From assembly GCA_963525745.1 (NCBI GenBank), contig CAURMH010000004.1, positions 1 through 47,767 of the forward strand: DNA of 47,767 nucleotides. Direction: 5' to 3'. This DNA is from CAURMH01 sp963525745 (lineage in GTDB: Bacteria; Pseudomonadota; Gammaproteobacteria; Enterobacterales; Pasteurellaceae). Made by a program: the position numbers and the translations under genes. Each line of letters begins with the position of its first letter. Position 1 is the stretch's first letter. The notes beneath the pieces are model-generated. The model worked only from the letters and a program-made list of their open reading frames with translations, was not told the DNA's origin and did not search any database. Shown piece after piece: positions 32,721 to 41,933 of this stretch.

Positions 32721-33650
32721 ATGAATTATGAGCAATGGCGGCAGACTGCCGCACAGCAATTAAATACACATAATCCCGATGAAAACGGCAAAATAGACGC
32801 AATGGCGCTGCTGCAGGCCGTCACGCATAAATCGCGTGCAGCCATTTTAGCCTTTAATGACACAACGTTAACCGACCAAGAGCGGTTGATTCTTGATACG
32901 TTTTTACAACGTCGTTTACAAGGCGAACCGATTGCGTATATTGTAGGCGAAAAAGAGTTTTGGTCATTGCCGTTGAAAGTCTCTGCGGATACGCTGATTC
33001 CGCGTCCGGATACCGAAATTTTAGTTGAACGAACAATGGAATTAGCCCTTGCCCGGCTGGTGCAATTGCAAGAAGAGCAAAAATGTCAAACGTTCGGAGA
33101 GAAAAAGAGCGGTCAGATTTTGTCGGGTTTACGCATTTTGGATTTAGGCACGGGAACAGGCGCGATTGCATTAGCTTTGGCGGCGGAACTTGAGCCGATA
33201 ACAAAACGGCGTCAAATCCCCTTGGAGATTATCGGCGTTGATAATGTGCCCAGTGTTGTCGAATTAGCGCAGCAAAACGCATTGTCAACAGGGTTGTCCG
33301 TTCGTTTTTTGCAAAGCGATTGGTTTGATCGGGTTGGGGGTAAATTCGATTTTATTGTGGCAAATCCGCCTTATATCGCCCAAGACGACCTTCATTTGTC
33401 GCAAGGCGATGTTCGTTTTGAACCGCGCTCAGCACTGGTCGCGACAGAACAAGGGTATGGTGATTTACGTCACATTGTTACTGCCGCGCCGGTGTTTTTA
33501 AAGCCGAACGGTTGGTTATTATTGGAACACGGTTGGCAGCAAGGGGAGAAAGTGCGGTCAATTTTTCAAAAGAATTTATGGCACGACGTCGCAACGATTT
33601 TTGACTATGGCGGGAACGAGCGCGTAACCTTGGGTCGTTGGAAGCGATGA
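32721..33650 (+). CDS. prmC: Release factor glutamine methyltransferase PrmC (HemK)
   Basis: PrmC methylates the GGQ glutamine of release factors. The 309-residue protein has the N-terminal helical domain, the SAM motif LDLGTGTGAIALAL (residues 140-153) and the catalytic NPPY (215-218, VANPPYIA). It is about 30 residues longer than the E. coli enzyme because of an insertion at about 113-136 just before the SAM motif. That insertion contains a decayed uptake word (33105-33113). An intact uptake word lies at 33550. The stop overlaps the next start (ATGA). Confidence 0.95.
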   Translation: MNYEQWRQTAAQQLNTHNPDENGKIDAMALLQAVTHKSRAAILAFNDTTLTDQERLILDTFLQRRLQGEPIAYIVGEKEFWSLPLKVSADTLIPRPDTEILVERTMELALARLVQLQEEQKCQTFGEKKSGQILSGLRILDLGTGTGAIALALAAELEPITKRRQIPLEIIGVDNVPSVVELAQQNALSTGLSVRFLQSDWFDRVGGKFDFIVANPPYIAQDDLHLSQGDVRFEPRSALVATEQGYGDLRHIVTAAPVFLKPNGWLLLEHGWQQGEKVRSIFQKNLWHDVATIFDYGGNERVTLGRWKR

Positions 33651-34450
33651 AAAAGAATCAAAGAACATTATATGACGAATTAATTCGTTTTTATTTGCTC
33701 GCAACCGATAACGACAAGGTCGTATTGAAGCATATACGCGCGTCGATGGGCGCGATGGTGCGTAAATTAAGAAAAAGCATTCCGGCCAATACGCCTGTTA
33801 AGAGCAAAATTCGACAATTATTACGGTTCGTTTATGACGAATGGGGATTCCGTTGCGATGCGGAAACCTATTTTTATACGCGAAATTTATATTTACCGTA
33901 TGTTTTGGAAATGCGGGTCGGCATGCCGGTAGTGTTAGGCGCGATCGTGTTATATTTGGCCGAAAAACTTGCGCTACCGCTTTATCCCGTCAATTTTCCC
34001 ACTCAGTTGATTTTGCGTGCGGAAGTGGAAGGCGGTCCGATCTTTATTGATCCTTGGGACGGTCGGCCGGTTTCATTGGATAAATTGCAAAAATTGTACG
34101 AAGGCGCATTCGGATTTGGTGCCTCGCCTGAAAAACAGATGTTGGAACAGGCTGATTTGTCCGAATTGATCGACCGTTTTCAACAGTTGGTCAAAAATAC
34201 GCTTATTCGTGAGGAGCATAACGATGTCGCGTATAAATACGTCGAGTCATTAATTTCATGTCAAAATAATCCTTACGATATTCGTGATCGCGGTTTAATT
34301 TTGGCACAGATGGGGGCTTATTCTGCGGCGATAAATGATTTGGAATATTTTGTCGACCATTGTCCGGAAGATCCGACAGCATTTATATTAAAAAATCAAT
34401 TGGGCGAGTTGAAAGCGGAATGGGATCATGATGTGAGTTTTGTTCATTAG
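33647..34450 (+). CDS. SirB1/YchA family protein (transglutaminase-like plus TPR)
   Basis: A 267-residue protein of the SirB1 family of unknown function. The family is found between prmC and kdsA in many gammaproteobacteria. The middle part (FVYDEWGFRCDAETYFYTRNLYLPYVLEMRVGMPVVLG) resembles the transglutaminase-like SirB1 fold, but without a clear catalytic Cys. The C-terminus has a TPR-like pair (RDRGLILAQMGAYSAAINDLEYFV). I chose ATG 33647, which forms an ATGA overlap with prmC; the TTG nine bases earlier is unlikely. Confidence 0.87.
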   Translation: MKKNQRTLYDELIRFYLLATDNDKVVLKHIRASMGAMVRKLRKSIPANTPVKSKIRQLLRFVYDEWGFRCDAETYFYTRNLYLPYVLEMRVGMPVVLGAIVLYLAEKLALPLYPVNFPTQLILRAEVEGGPIFIDPWDGRPVSLDKLQKLYEGAFGFGASPEKQMLEQADLSELIDRFQQLVKNTLIREEHNDVAYKYVESLISCQNNPYDIRDRGLILAQMGAYSAAINDLEYFVDHCPEDPTAFILKNQLGELKAEWDHDVSFVH

Positions 34451-34461
34451 GAAATTTAATT

Positions 34462-35328
34462 ATGCAATCAACAATACAAAATAAAATCGTAACCGTCGGC
34501 GATATTGATATTGCCAATCATAAACCGTTTGTCTTATTCGGTGGGATGAATGTGTTGGAAAGTCGTGATTTGGCATTAAAAGTCTGCGAGGCTTACGTTG
34601 AAGTCACCGAAAAGCTAAATGTGCCTTATATTTTTAAAGCGTCTTTTGATAAAGCTAATCGCTCATCTATTCATTCTTACCGGGGGCCGGGTATGGATGA
34701 AGGGTTAAAAATCTTTCAGGAATTAAAGCAAACTTTCGGCGTTAAAGTAATTACCGATGTACATGAAATTTATCAATGTCAACCTGTTGCCGAAGTCGTT
34801 GATATTATTCAACTTCCTGCTTTTTTGGCGCGCCAAACCGATTTAGTGGAAGCGATGGCGCGTACCGGCACCGTAATCAACGTCAAAAAACCGCAATTTT
34901 TGAGCCCGGGGCAGATGGGGAATATTGTTGAGAAAATTGAGGAGTGCGGTAACAATAAAATTATTTTGTGCGATCGCGGAACCAATTTCGGATATGATAA
35001 CCTCGTTGTCGATATGCTGGGTTTCAGTGTGATGAAAACCGTTTCAAAAGGTTGTCCGGTAATTTTTGATGTGACCCATTCGTTACAATGTCGAGATCCT
35101 TTTGGTGCCGCTTCCGGCGGTCGTCGCGCTCAGGTGACGGAACTTGCCCGTGCGGGACTTGCTGTCGGATTGGGCGGATTATTTTTAGAAGCACACCCTG
35201 ATCCAAATAATGCAAAATGTGATGGCCCGTCTGCCTTACCGCTCTCCGCGTTGGAGGGATTTGTGACACAAATGAAAGCCATTGACGATTTGGTTAAATC
35301 GTTTCCGCTGTTAGATACGTCGATTTAA
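34462..35328 (+). CDS. kdsA: 3-deoxy-D-manno-octulosonate 8-phosphate synthase
   Basis: KdsA condenses phosphoenolpyruvate and arabinose 5-phosphate for the Kdo part of lipooligosaccharide. The 288-residue protein has the characteristic segments FKASFDKANRSSIHSYRGPG, KKPQFLSPGQMG, CDRGTNFGYDNLVVDM and FDVTHSLQCRDP. The order prfA-prmC-sirB1-kdsA is conserved in gammaproteobacteria. GGAAAT lies before the ATG. A reverse uptake word follows the stop at 35349. Confidence 0.96.
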   Translation: MQSTIQNKIVTVGDIDIANHKPFVLFGGMNVLESRDLALKVCEAYVEVTEKLNVPYIFKASFDKANRSSIHSYRGPGMDEGLKIFQELKQTFGVKVITDVHEIYQCQPVAEVVDIIQLPAFLARQTDLVEAMARTGTVINVKKPQFLSPGQMGNIVEKIEECGNNKIILCDRGTNFGYDNLVVDMLGFSVMKTVSKGCPVIFDVTHSLQCRDPFGAASGGRRAQVTELARAGLAVGLGGLFLEAHPDPNNAKCDGPSALPLSALEGFVTQMKAIDDLVKSFPLLDTSI

Positions 35329-35490
35329 GTCAAACTCGGACTGATTTGACCGCACTTTATCAAGCGAAAATATGAACGGGCTTATGCGCACTGAAAACCG
35401 AGACGAAATATCATGATCATTCATTATATAAATTGCCCGAGCAACAGAATATAAACCGGTGAAGCTTCCTGAATGCCATGAGGAATTACT

Positions 35491-36444
35491 ATGTTTAACA
35501 TCGTTTTTTTAGATAGCACGTCACTACCGAAACACATTACCATTCCGCGCCCGCATTTTGCCCATGAGTGGACGGAATATGAATATACCGCGCCGTCGGA
35601 AACCGTTGAGCGGGCAAAGGACGCCGATATTGTTATCACGAGTAAAGTCATCTTTGATCGTGCGGTTTTACAACAGTTGCCTAAATTAAAACTTATTGCC
35701 TTAACGGCGACCGGTACTAATAATATTGATCTCATCGCGGCACAGGAATTTGGCATTGAAGTGAAAAATGTTGCGGGTTATTCTTCCACGACGGTGCCGG
35801 AGCACGTCATTGGGCTTATTTATGCCTTAAAGCACAGTTTTATGGGCTGGGCGCGTGATCAAATGGCGGCAAAATGGCCGAATAGTCGACAGTTTTGTTA
35901 TTTTGATTATCCGTTGACTGATGTAAAAGGTTCTACATTGGGGATTATCGGTAAAGGTTGTATCGGTTCCGAAGTCGGGCGTCTTGCAACATTAATCGGT
36001 ATGAAAGTGTTATATGCGGAGCATCAAAATGCGACGCAATGTCGTGCAGGCTATACGCCTTTTTATGAAGTGCTGGCTCAGTCCGATGCGGTTACGTTAC
36101 ATTGCCCGCTAACGGAAAATACGACCCGTCTCATCAATACGGAAACCTTATCGCATTTTAAAACGGGGGCATTTCTGATTAATACAGGGCGCGGGCCATT
36201 GATTGATGAAAATGCGTTATTAGCGGCTTTAAAAAGCGGCAAATTAGGCGGTGCGGCGTTGGATGTATTAGTTAAGGAACCGCCGGAAAAAGATAATCCG
36301 TTAATCAACGCGGCAACAGAACTGCCAAACTTAATTATCACGCCCCATATTGCCTGGGCTTCGGATAGTGCGGTAACGACATTAGTTCAAAAAGTCACAC
36401 AAAATATGGAAACATTTGTGCATCGCACATTAGGCAAAATTTAA
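35491..36444 (+). CDS. hprA: D-2-hydroxyacid dehydrogenase (glycerate/hydroxypyruvate reductase-like)
   Basis: A 317-residue NAD-dependent dehydrogenase. It shows the nucleotide motif GKGCIG at 154-159 (LGIIGKGCIGSEVG), the substrate/catalytic residues Arg234 (NTGRGPLID), Glu263 (LVKEPPE) and His286 (ITPHIAWAS), and TGTNNID for the substrate loop. The family is clear; the substrate (hydroxypyruvate/glycerate) is assigned by similarity to the HprA annotation in Haemophilus and is less sure. GAGGAA precedes the ATG. It follows kdsA at 162 bases with no terminator that I can see. Confidence 0.85.
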   Translation: MFNIVFLDSTSLPKHITIPRPHFAHEWTEYEYTAPSETVERAKDADIVITSKVIFDRAVLQQLPKLKLIALTATGTNNIDLIAAQEFGIEVKNVAGYSSTTVPEHVIGLIYALKHSFMGWARDQMAAKWPNSRQFCYFDYPLTDVKGSTLGIIGKGCIGSEVGRLATLIGMKVLYAEHQNATQCRAGYTPFYEVLAQSDAVTLHCPLTENTTRLINTETLSHFKTGAFLINTGRGPLIDENALLAALKSGKLGGAALDVLVKEPPEKDNPLINAATELPNLIITPHIAWASDSAVTTLVQKVTQNMETFVHRTLGKI

Positions 36445-36496
36445 CCGGTAACAATAAAATACGGATGCCGATGTATCCGACAGCTAATAGAATGAT

Positions 36497-37678
36497 ATGA
36501 ATTTTCCGATTTCCCTTTTTATTGCGCTACGGTATTGGCGCGCCAAAAGTGCCGATCGTTTCGGGCGACTGGTCACACACTTAGCAAGCTTCGGCATTCT
36601 ACTGGGCGTGACGGCGTTGATTATTGTGCTCGCCGTCATGAATGGGCTTGAGCAACACCAAAAAAAGCAAGTATTAGCAAGTATTCCTCATGCCATTATT
36701 CGTGCGGAAAAACCGATTTTAGCAACCGCCCCTCTGCCCCAAGCTGCCGATTTTATATCAAAAATCGTACCGATTAATACCGTTCAGGTTATTTTTCAAA
36801 CGGATAAAACGGTAACCGCCGGTCAAGTTATCGGCATACAATCCTTTTCCGATGACCCATTATTGGCGGATTTTGCCTCAGAAAAGTTTTCTAATATCTT
36901 GCCGACCGGCAGTTTTAACTTAATTATCGGCTCCGAACTGGCTGAAAAACTGGGCGTAAATATTGGCGACAAAGTGCGCCTGATGATTACTGAAAATAGC
37001 CAATATACGCCTTTTGGGCGAGTACCGATGCAACGATTATTTACGATCGGTGGAATTTATTTTGATACAAGTGAAATATCGGGGTATGAAGTTTTTGCAA
37101 ATTTAACGGACATTGGCCGTTTAATGCGAATTTCTCCCGAGCGAATTCAAGGTTATCGGCTCTTCCTTACTGATCCGTTTTTAATTACACAGCTTCCAAA
37201 AACCTATTCTGACTACCAAATTAATGATTGGCGCATTCAAAAAGGTGAATTTTTCCAGGCCGTTCGCATGGAAAAAAATATGATGGGTTTGTTGATAAGC
37301 CTCATCATCATTGTGGCCGTTTCAAATATCGTCACCTCATTAAGTTTAATGGTCGTCGATAAACAAGGTGAAATCGCTATTTTACAAACACAGGGGATGA
37401 CAAAATCTCAAATTCGTACTATTTTTGTTCTGCAGGGGTTACTGGTCGGTGTCGGCGGAACCATACCGGGCACGATTTTAGGTATTGTTGTCGCCTTAAA
37501 TTTGAATCAAATATTAAGTGCGGTCAATTTTACTCAAGTTTATCTACCGGTATCTTTATCCTTTGAGCAAATTGCCACCGTCGCGACTTTTTCATTATTA
37601 CTCTCCCTTTTATCAACTCTCTATCCTGCTTATCGGGCGGCAAAAATAGCGCCGGCAGAAGCGTTACGGTATCAATAA
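36497..37678 (+). CDS. lolC: Lipoprotein-releasing ABC transporter permease LolC
   Basis: LolC with LolE and LolD extracts outer-membrane lipoproteins from the inner membrane and hands them to LolA. The 393-residue protein begins ISLFIALRYWRAKSADRFGR. It has one N-terminal helix, a periplasmic domain and three C-terminal helices, with the FtsX region KQGEIAILQTQGMTKSQI. The stop is directly followed by the lolD ATG. A forward uptake word at 37516 is in the last third. Confidence 0.94.
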   Translation: MNFPISLFIALRYWRAKSADRFGRLVTHLASFGILLGVTALIIVLAVMNGLEQHQKKQVLASIPHAIIRAEKPILATAPLPQAADFISKIVPINTVQVIFQTDKTVTAGQVIGIQSFSDDPLLADFASEKFSNILPTGSFNLIIGSELAEKLGVNIGDKVRLMITENSQYTPFGRVPMQRLFTIGGIYFDTSEISGYEVFANLTDIGRLMRISPERIQGYRLFLTDPFLITQLPKTYSDYQINDWRIQKGEFFQAVRMEKNMMGLLISLIIIVAVSNIVTSLSLMVVDKQGEIAILQTQGMTKSQIRTIFVLQGLLVGVGGTIPGTILGIVVALNLNQILSAVNFTQVYLPVSLSFEQIATVATFSLLLSLLSTLYPAYRAAKIAPAEALRYQ

Positions 37679-38359
37679 ATGAGCTATTTATTACAATGTA
37701 AACATATCAATAAATCTTACCGAGAAGGCAAAACGCAAGCTCAGGTTTTAAACGATGTGTCTTTTGCCATGAGCGAAAATGAACTTGTCGCGATTGTCGG
37801 AAGTTCAGGGTCGGGTAAAAGTACACTGTTACATATTCTAGGCGGACTGGATCAACCCGATAACGGAGAAACGCTCATTAAAGGTCAATCCTTACAACTT
37901 GCCTCAGAAACAAAATTAGCCGAATTGCGTAACCAAAATTTAGGCTTCGTCTATCAATTTCATCATTTGATGGCGGATTTTTCTGCTTTAGAAAATGTCA
38001 TGATGCCGTTATTGATCGGTAAAAAAAACCGCAGCGAAGCGAAAGCGCGGGCAGCCGACATGCTAAGTGCCGTAGGATTAAGTCACCGTATTTCCCATCG
38101 TCCTTCCGCCCTTTCCGGCGGCGAGCGCCAGCGGGTCGCGATTGCTCGTGCGTTAGTTAATCATCCCGCCTTGGTTCTTGCCGATGAACCGACCGGCAAT
38201 TTGGATCATAAAACGACGGAAAGCATTTTTGAGCTTATTCAAACGCTCAATCGAGAACAAAATATCGCCTTTTTATTGGTGACGCATGATTTAAATTTAG
38301 CGGCAAAATTACCACGCACATTAGTGATGCAAGATGGTATTTTGAGAGAAACCCCTTAA
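37679..38359 (+). CDS. lolD: Lipoprotein-releasing ABC transporter ATPase LolD
   Basis: The 226-residue ATPase of LolCDE. Walker A GSSGSGKS, signature LSGGERQRV and Walker B LVLADEPTGNLD are present, as is the LolD-typical FVYQFHHLMADFSALENVMMP stretch at the Q-loop (QFHHLMADF), which distinguishes it from the iron-operon ATPase earlier in the window (QQFHLIPYL). It starts directly after the lolC stop and overlaps lolE by one base (TAATG). Confidence 0.95.
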   Translation: MSYLLQCKHINKSYREGKTQAQVLNDVSFAMSENELVAIVGSSGSGKSTLLHILGGLDQPDNGETLIKGQSLQLASETKLAELRNQNLGFVYQFHHLMADFSALENVMMPLLIGKKNRSEAKARAADMLSAVGLSHRISHRPSALSGGERQRVAIARALVNHPALVLADEPTGNLDHKTTESIFELIQTLNREQNIAFLLVTHDLNLAAKLPRTLVMQDGILRETP

Positions 38360-39606
38360 TGAATACCCCTTTTTTTATTGCTTTACGCTATCAACGAAGT
38401 AAACAGAAAAATCCGCTTGTGGCGCTAATTGCGACCTTTTCGTCCATTGGTATTGCGCTTGGTGTCGCCGTATTGATTGTCGGATTAAGCGCAATGAATG
38501 GCTTTGAACGGGAATTAAATCAACGCATTTTAGCCGTTGTGCCGCATGTCGAAATTGTCGCCAATTCAAACGACAAACCGATTATAAAGCAGTGGCAAAA
38601 TTTAGCGCAACGACTGGAAACAAACGAAAAAGTGACCGCACTTTCGCCTTTTGTTAGTTTTACGGCATTGATTGAAAACGGCAGTAAACTTAAAGTCGTA
38701 CAAATCAAAGGTATAAATAAAACCTCTGCCGAACGCGTCAGCGCATTAAATAAATTTGTCGAAAACGAGGGTTGGCAACGATTCGGACAGCAAGGCGGAT
38801 TAATTTTAGGGGCGGGCATTGCCGCCGAATTAGGTGTTCATGTCGGCGATTGGGTATCGCTCTTAGTTTCCCGCCAAAGCGATTCGCAGCGTCTTTCTCA
38901 ACCGAGCCGCGAACGCGTACGGGTGACTGCCATTTTGCGTTTAGACGGTCAATTGGATCATAGTTACGCATTATTACCGCTTTCCGAAGCTCAGGCCTTA
39001 TTAGGTTATCAATCTGATGAAATTACCGGAATCGAATTAAAGGTACAGGAGCCGTTCCTCGTACAATCTATTGATTATTCGGCACTAAGGGATTATCCAC
39101 AATCGCTTTATGTCATGAATTGGACGGCAAAATTCGGTTATATGTACCGCGATATCCAGCTCATTCGTACGATTATGTATATCGCCATGGCGTTGGTGAT
39201 TAGCGTCGCTTGTTTTAATATTATTTCGACGCTGATTATGGCCGTTAAAGACAAGCAGGGAGATATCGCGATTATGCGCACTCTCGGTGCCGATAATGCA
39301 TTTATTAAACGAATTTTTATTTGGTATGGACTATTGGCCGGGATGAAAGGCTGTTTCATCGGCATTATTTTGGGTGTGATTTTTGCGCTCAATTTAACGC
39401 CAATTATGCAAGGTATTGAATCCCTGCTTGGGAAAAAATTGCTCTCCGATGGGATTTATTTCATTGATTTTCTACCAAGCGAATTGCATTGGTTAGATAT
39501 TTTTGGGGTATGGCTGACAACCCTTATTTTGAGTTTATGCGCCAGTCTTTATCCGGCAGAGCGTGCGGCAAAACTTCATCCCGCACGGATTTTGAGCAAT
39601 TATTAA
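38359..39606 (+). CDS. lolE: Lipoprotein-releasing ABC transporter permease LolE
   Basis: The second Lol permease, 415 residues, with the same plan as LolC (IALRYQRSKQKNPLVALIATFS at the start). A periplasmic domain follows, then three C-terminal helices with DKQGDIAIMRTLGADNAFI. The third position after LolD, the longer length and the sequence place it as LolE. A reverse uptake word is encoded at 38635. No terminator is evident before the DAHP synthase promoter. Confidence 0.94.
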   Translation: MNTPFFIALRYQRSKQKNPLVALIATFSSIGIALGVAVLIVGLSAMNGFERELNQRILAVVPHVEIVANSNDKPIIKQWQNLAQRLETNEKVTALSPFVSFTALIENGSKLKVVQIKGINKTSAERVSALNKFVENEGWQRFGQQGGLILGAGIAAELGVHVGDWVSLLVSRQSDSQRLSQPSRERVRVTAILRLDGQLDHSYALLPLSEAQALLGYQSDEITGIELKVQEPFLVQSIDYSALRDYPQSLYVMNWTAKFGYMYRDIQLIRTIMYIAMALVISVACFNIISTLIMAVKDKQGDIAIMRTLGADNAFIKRIFIWYGLLAGMKGCFIGIILGVIFALNLTPIMQGIESLLGKKLLSDGIYFIDFLPSELHWLDIFGVWLTTLILSLCASLYPAERAAKLHPARILSNY

Positions 39607-39617
39607 AATATTTCCTT

Positions 39618-39635
39618 GAACTAGTTTACTAGTAC
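39618..39635. promoter_or_regulatory. TrpR-type operator upstream of the DAHP synthase gene
   Basis: GAACTAGTTTACTAGTAC differs from the perfect trp operator palindrome GTACTAGTTAACTAGTAC at two positions and keeps the ACTAGT core on both sides. It ends 59 bases before the start codon. Confidence 0.8.
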
Positions 39636-39694
39636 AAAAAATCAATGTAAATTAGCGCATCTATTATTGTTGAATTTAATTAAGAGAGTGATAT

Positions 39695-40783
39695 ATGGTC
39701 AAAACAAAAACCGAAATGAAAGTAGCCAATGACGACACAAGAATTGAGAAAGTTGATCAAGTTTTACCTCCCATAGCCTTATTGGAAAAATATCCTGCAA
39801 CAGAAGAAGCCGCGGCATTAGTCAAGAAAACACGTAAAGCGGCACATCGTATTATTCATGGTGAAGATGATCGCCTCTTGGTGGTTATCGGCCCATGTTC
39901 CATTCATGATCCGAAAGCGGCGGTAGAATATGCACAGCGTTTAAAACCGTTGCGTGAAAAATACAAAGATACGTTGGAAATTATCATGCGGGTTTATTTT
40001 GAAAAACCGCGCACAACAGTCGGCTGGAAAGGTTTAATTAACGATCCTTACTTAGACGATACTTACCGCTTAAATGATGGCTTGCGCATTGCACGCAAAT
40101 TATTATCGGATATTAACAACCTCGGCGTTCCTTCCGCGACAGAATTCTTGGATATGATTACGCCGCAATATATTGCCGATTTTATGAGTTGGGGCGCTAT
40201 CGGTGCGCGTACGACGGAGTCGCAGGTTCACCGCGAATTGGCTTCCGGCTTGTCTTGTGCCGTCGGATTTAAAAATGCAACGAACGGCGGCGTAAAAATT
40301 GCGTTAGATGCTATCGGTGCCGCCGAAGTGCCACATAATTTCTTATCTGTAACAAAATTCGGCCATTCCGCCATTGTGACGACAAAAGGCAATCAAGACT
40401 GCCATATTATTTTACGTGGAGGCGATAAAGGTCCGAATTATAGCGCCGAAGATGTGGAAGAAGTCTGTGCAAGTATTGAAAAATCAGGCCATACGCCGCA
40501 TGTCATGGTAGATTTTAGTCATGCCAATAGTTGCAAACAATTTAAGAAACAGTTGGAAGTGTGTCGTGAAGTGTGTCGCCAAATCGGCGAAGGCTCAACA
40601 AAAATTTTTGGCGTCATGGTGGAAAGCCATTTAGTGGAAGGTCGTCAAGATCTTGTAGAAGGCAAGGCATTAACTTACGGCCAGAGTATCACCGATGCAT
40701 GCATCGGCTGGGAAGATACCGAAAAGCTATTACAACAACTATCGGAAGCTGTCGAACAGCGCCGTCGCGTGGATAAGCAATAA
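39695..40783 (+). CDS. aroG: 3-deoxy-7-phosphoheptulonate (DAHP) synthase, AroG type
   Basis: The first enzyme of the shikimate pathway, joining phosphoenolpyruvate and erythrose 4-phosphate. The 362-residue protein aligns by eye with E. coli AroG throughout (VVIGPCSIHDP, RVYFEKPRTTVGWKGLINDP, GARTTESQVHRELASGLSC, GVMVESHLVEG). The segment EFLDMITP, where phenylalanine-resistance mutations occur in AroG, is intact, so phenylalanine inhibition is likely. It has about a dozen extra N-terminal residues. GAGAGTG lies before the ATG. The TrpR-type operator upstream suggests tryptophan repression, which in E. coli belongs to AroH, not AroG. Confidence 0.93.
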   Translation: MVKTKTEMKVANDDTRIEKVDQVLPPIALLEKYPATEEAAALVKKTRKAAHRIIHGEDDRLLVVIGPCSIHDPKAAVEYAQRLKPLREKYKDTLEIIMRVYFEKPRTTVGWKGLINDPYLDDTYRLNDGLRIARKLLSDINNLGVPSATEFLDMITPQYIADFMSWGAIGARTTESQVHRELASGLSCAVGFKNATNGGVKIALDAIGAAEVPHNFLSVTKFGHSAIVTTKGNQDCHIILRGGDKGPNYSAEDVEEVCASIEKSGHTPHVMVDFSHANSCKQFKKQLEVCREVCRQIGEGSTKIFGVMVESHLVEGRQDLVEGKALTYGQSITDACIGWEDTEKLLQQLSEAVEQRRRVDKQ

Positions 40784-40927
40784 TTTTACTACGTATTAAA
40801 AGCCACGATATAGTAATATTTTTTTGCCAAAGTGCGGTCAAAATTCAATGAGTTTTAATACGGCGCTGCCGTAACTTAAAACATTGACATTTTTGGCCGC
40901 ACTTTATTGTTTAAAATAAGGAAATTC

Positions 40928-41845
40928 ATGTTAGAGATCATCTCTGGATTAGCCATCGTATTGCTCCCAATGGCATTGGGTTATTTAATCGTCGTCCGAC
41001 AACCGAAGCGATTGGCTCAAATTAACCATATTGTTTTATTTTTGCTCTATATTATTTTATTTATGATGGGCATAACGCTTGGTCAACTGGATGATTTCGG
41101 GCAAAAATTGCCGCTTATCGGCTTCTCTGCTTTTGTCCTTTGCGTATCTATTTTAATTTGTAATATTATCGGTTTAATCATATACGACAAACTGTCCCCG
41201 ATTCCGACACTTCATATAACGGAAAAAATGCCGTCCCAATGGCGTTTACTCATTGACTCATCCAAACTTTGTCTGTCGATTGTATTGGGTTGCCTAGTCG
41301 GTATTATGCTCAAACCCTCCCTTCAAGTTCCCCACGGCGGGAGCATTTATGCGCTGATTGCCATGATTTTCTTTGTCGGTATTCAGTTACGCAACAGCGG
41401 CATTTCGCTTCGAACAGTGGTGTTCAATCAACGCGGATTTTGCACCGCCGTCATTTTTTGTCTCACGTCATTATTCGGCGGTATTCTTGCCGCATTGACG
41501 CTTTCAATACCAATAACGCAAGGACTTGCCTTTGCTTCCGGTTTCGGTTGGTACTCCTTATCCAGTGTTGTACTGACGAATGCTTGGGGGCCAATGCAGG
41601 GAAGTATTGCTTTTTTAAACGATTTACTTCGTGAAATTTTCAGTTTATTTATGATTCCATTTTTTATGCGTCATTTTCGTTCAACGGCGGTAGGCATCGC
41701 GGGAGCCACCGCGTTAGACTGCACCCTTCCCATTATTCAACGGGCAGGAGGCATTGAGGTTGTTCCTCTCGCTATTTCTTTTGGGGTGATTACCAATATT
41801 TTACCGCCTATTTTACTGATTTTTTTCTCCTGTTTTCCGCTTTAG
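40928..41845 (+). CDS. lysO: L-lysine exporter LysO (YbjE)
   Basis: A 305-residue membrane protein of the DUF340/LysO family, which exports lysine in E. coli. About eight membrane helices are visible. The family segment SGFGWYSLSSVVLTNAWGP and the C-terminal AGGIEVVPLAISFGVITNILPP are present. I place the start at ATG 40928, with AAGGAA five bases before it; the frame runs 21 bases further to a TTG. The 144-base gap upstream holds a forward uptake word (40830) and a one-mismatch reverse copy near 40899; I see no lysine riboswitch. Confidence 0.88.
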   Translation: MLEIISGLAIVLLPMALGYLIVVRQPKRLAQINHIVLFLLYIILFMMGITLGQLDDFGQKLPLIGFSAFVLCVSILICNIIGLIIYDKLSPIPTLHITEKMPSQWRLLIDSSKLCLSIVLGCLVGIMLKPSLQVPHGGSIYALIAMIFFVGIQLRNSGISLRTVVFNQRGFCTAVIFCLTSLFGGILAALTLSIPITQGLAFASGFGWYSLSSVVLTNAWGPMQGSIAFLNDLLREIFSLFMIPFFMRHFRSTAVGIAGATALDCTLPIIQRAGGIEVVPLAISFGVITNILPPILLIFFSCFPL

Positions 41846-41888
41846 CACTCCCGCACCCAAAAACATTTAACCTTTTTGATTTTTCTGA

Positions 41889-41921
41889 AATGATGTCGCT
41901 ATTTGCAATAGCGACATCATT
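41889..41921. terminator. Bidirectional terminator between lysO and argG
   Basis: AATGATGTCGCTATT / AATAGCGACATCATT, a 15-bp perfect stem with loop TGC, between convergent genes. T runs flank it on both sides. Confidence 0.85.
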
Positions 41922-41933
41922 CCGTTTTTCGCG

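Noticed and set aside
40784..40927. Lysine riboswitch before lysO
   Set aside because: The gap is only 144 bases, contains uptake-word copies and shows none of the conserved lysine aptamer elements.
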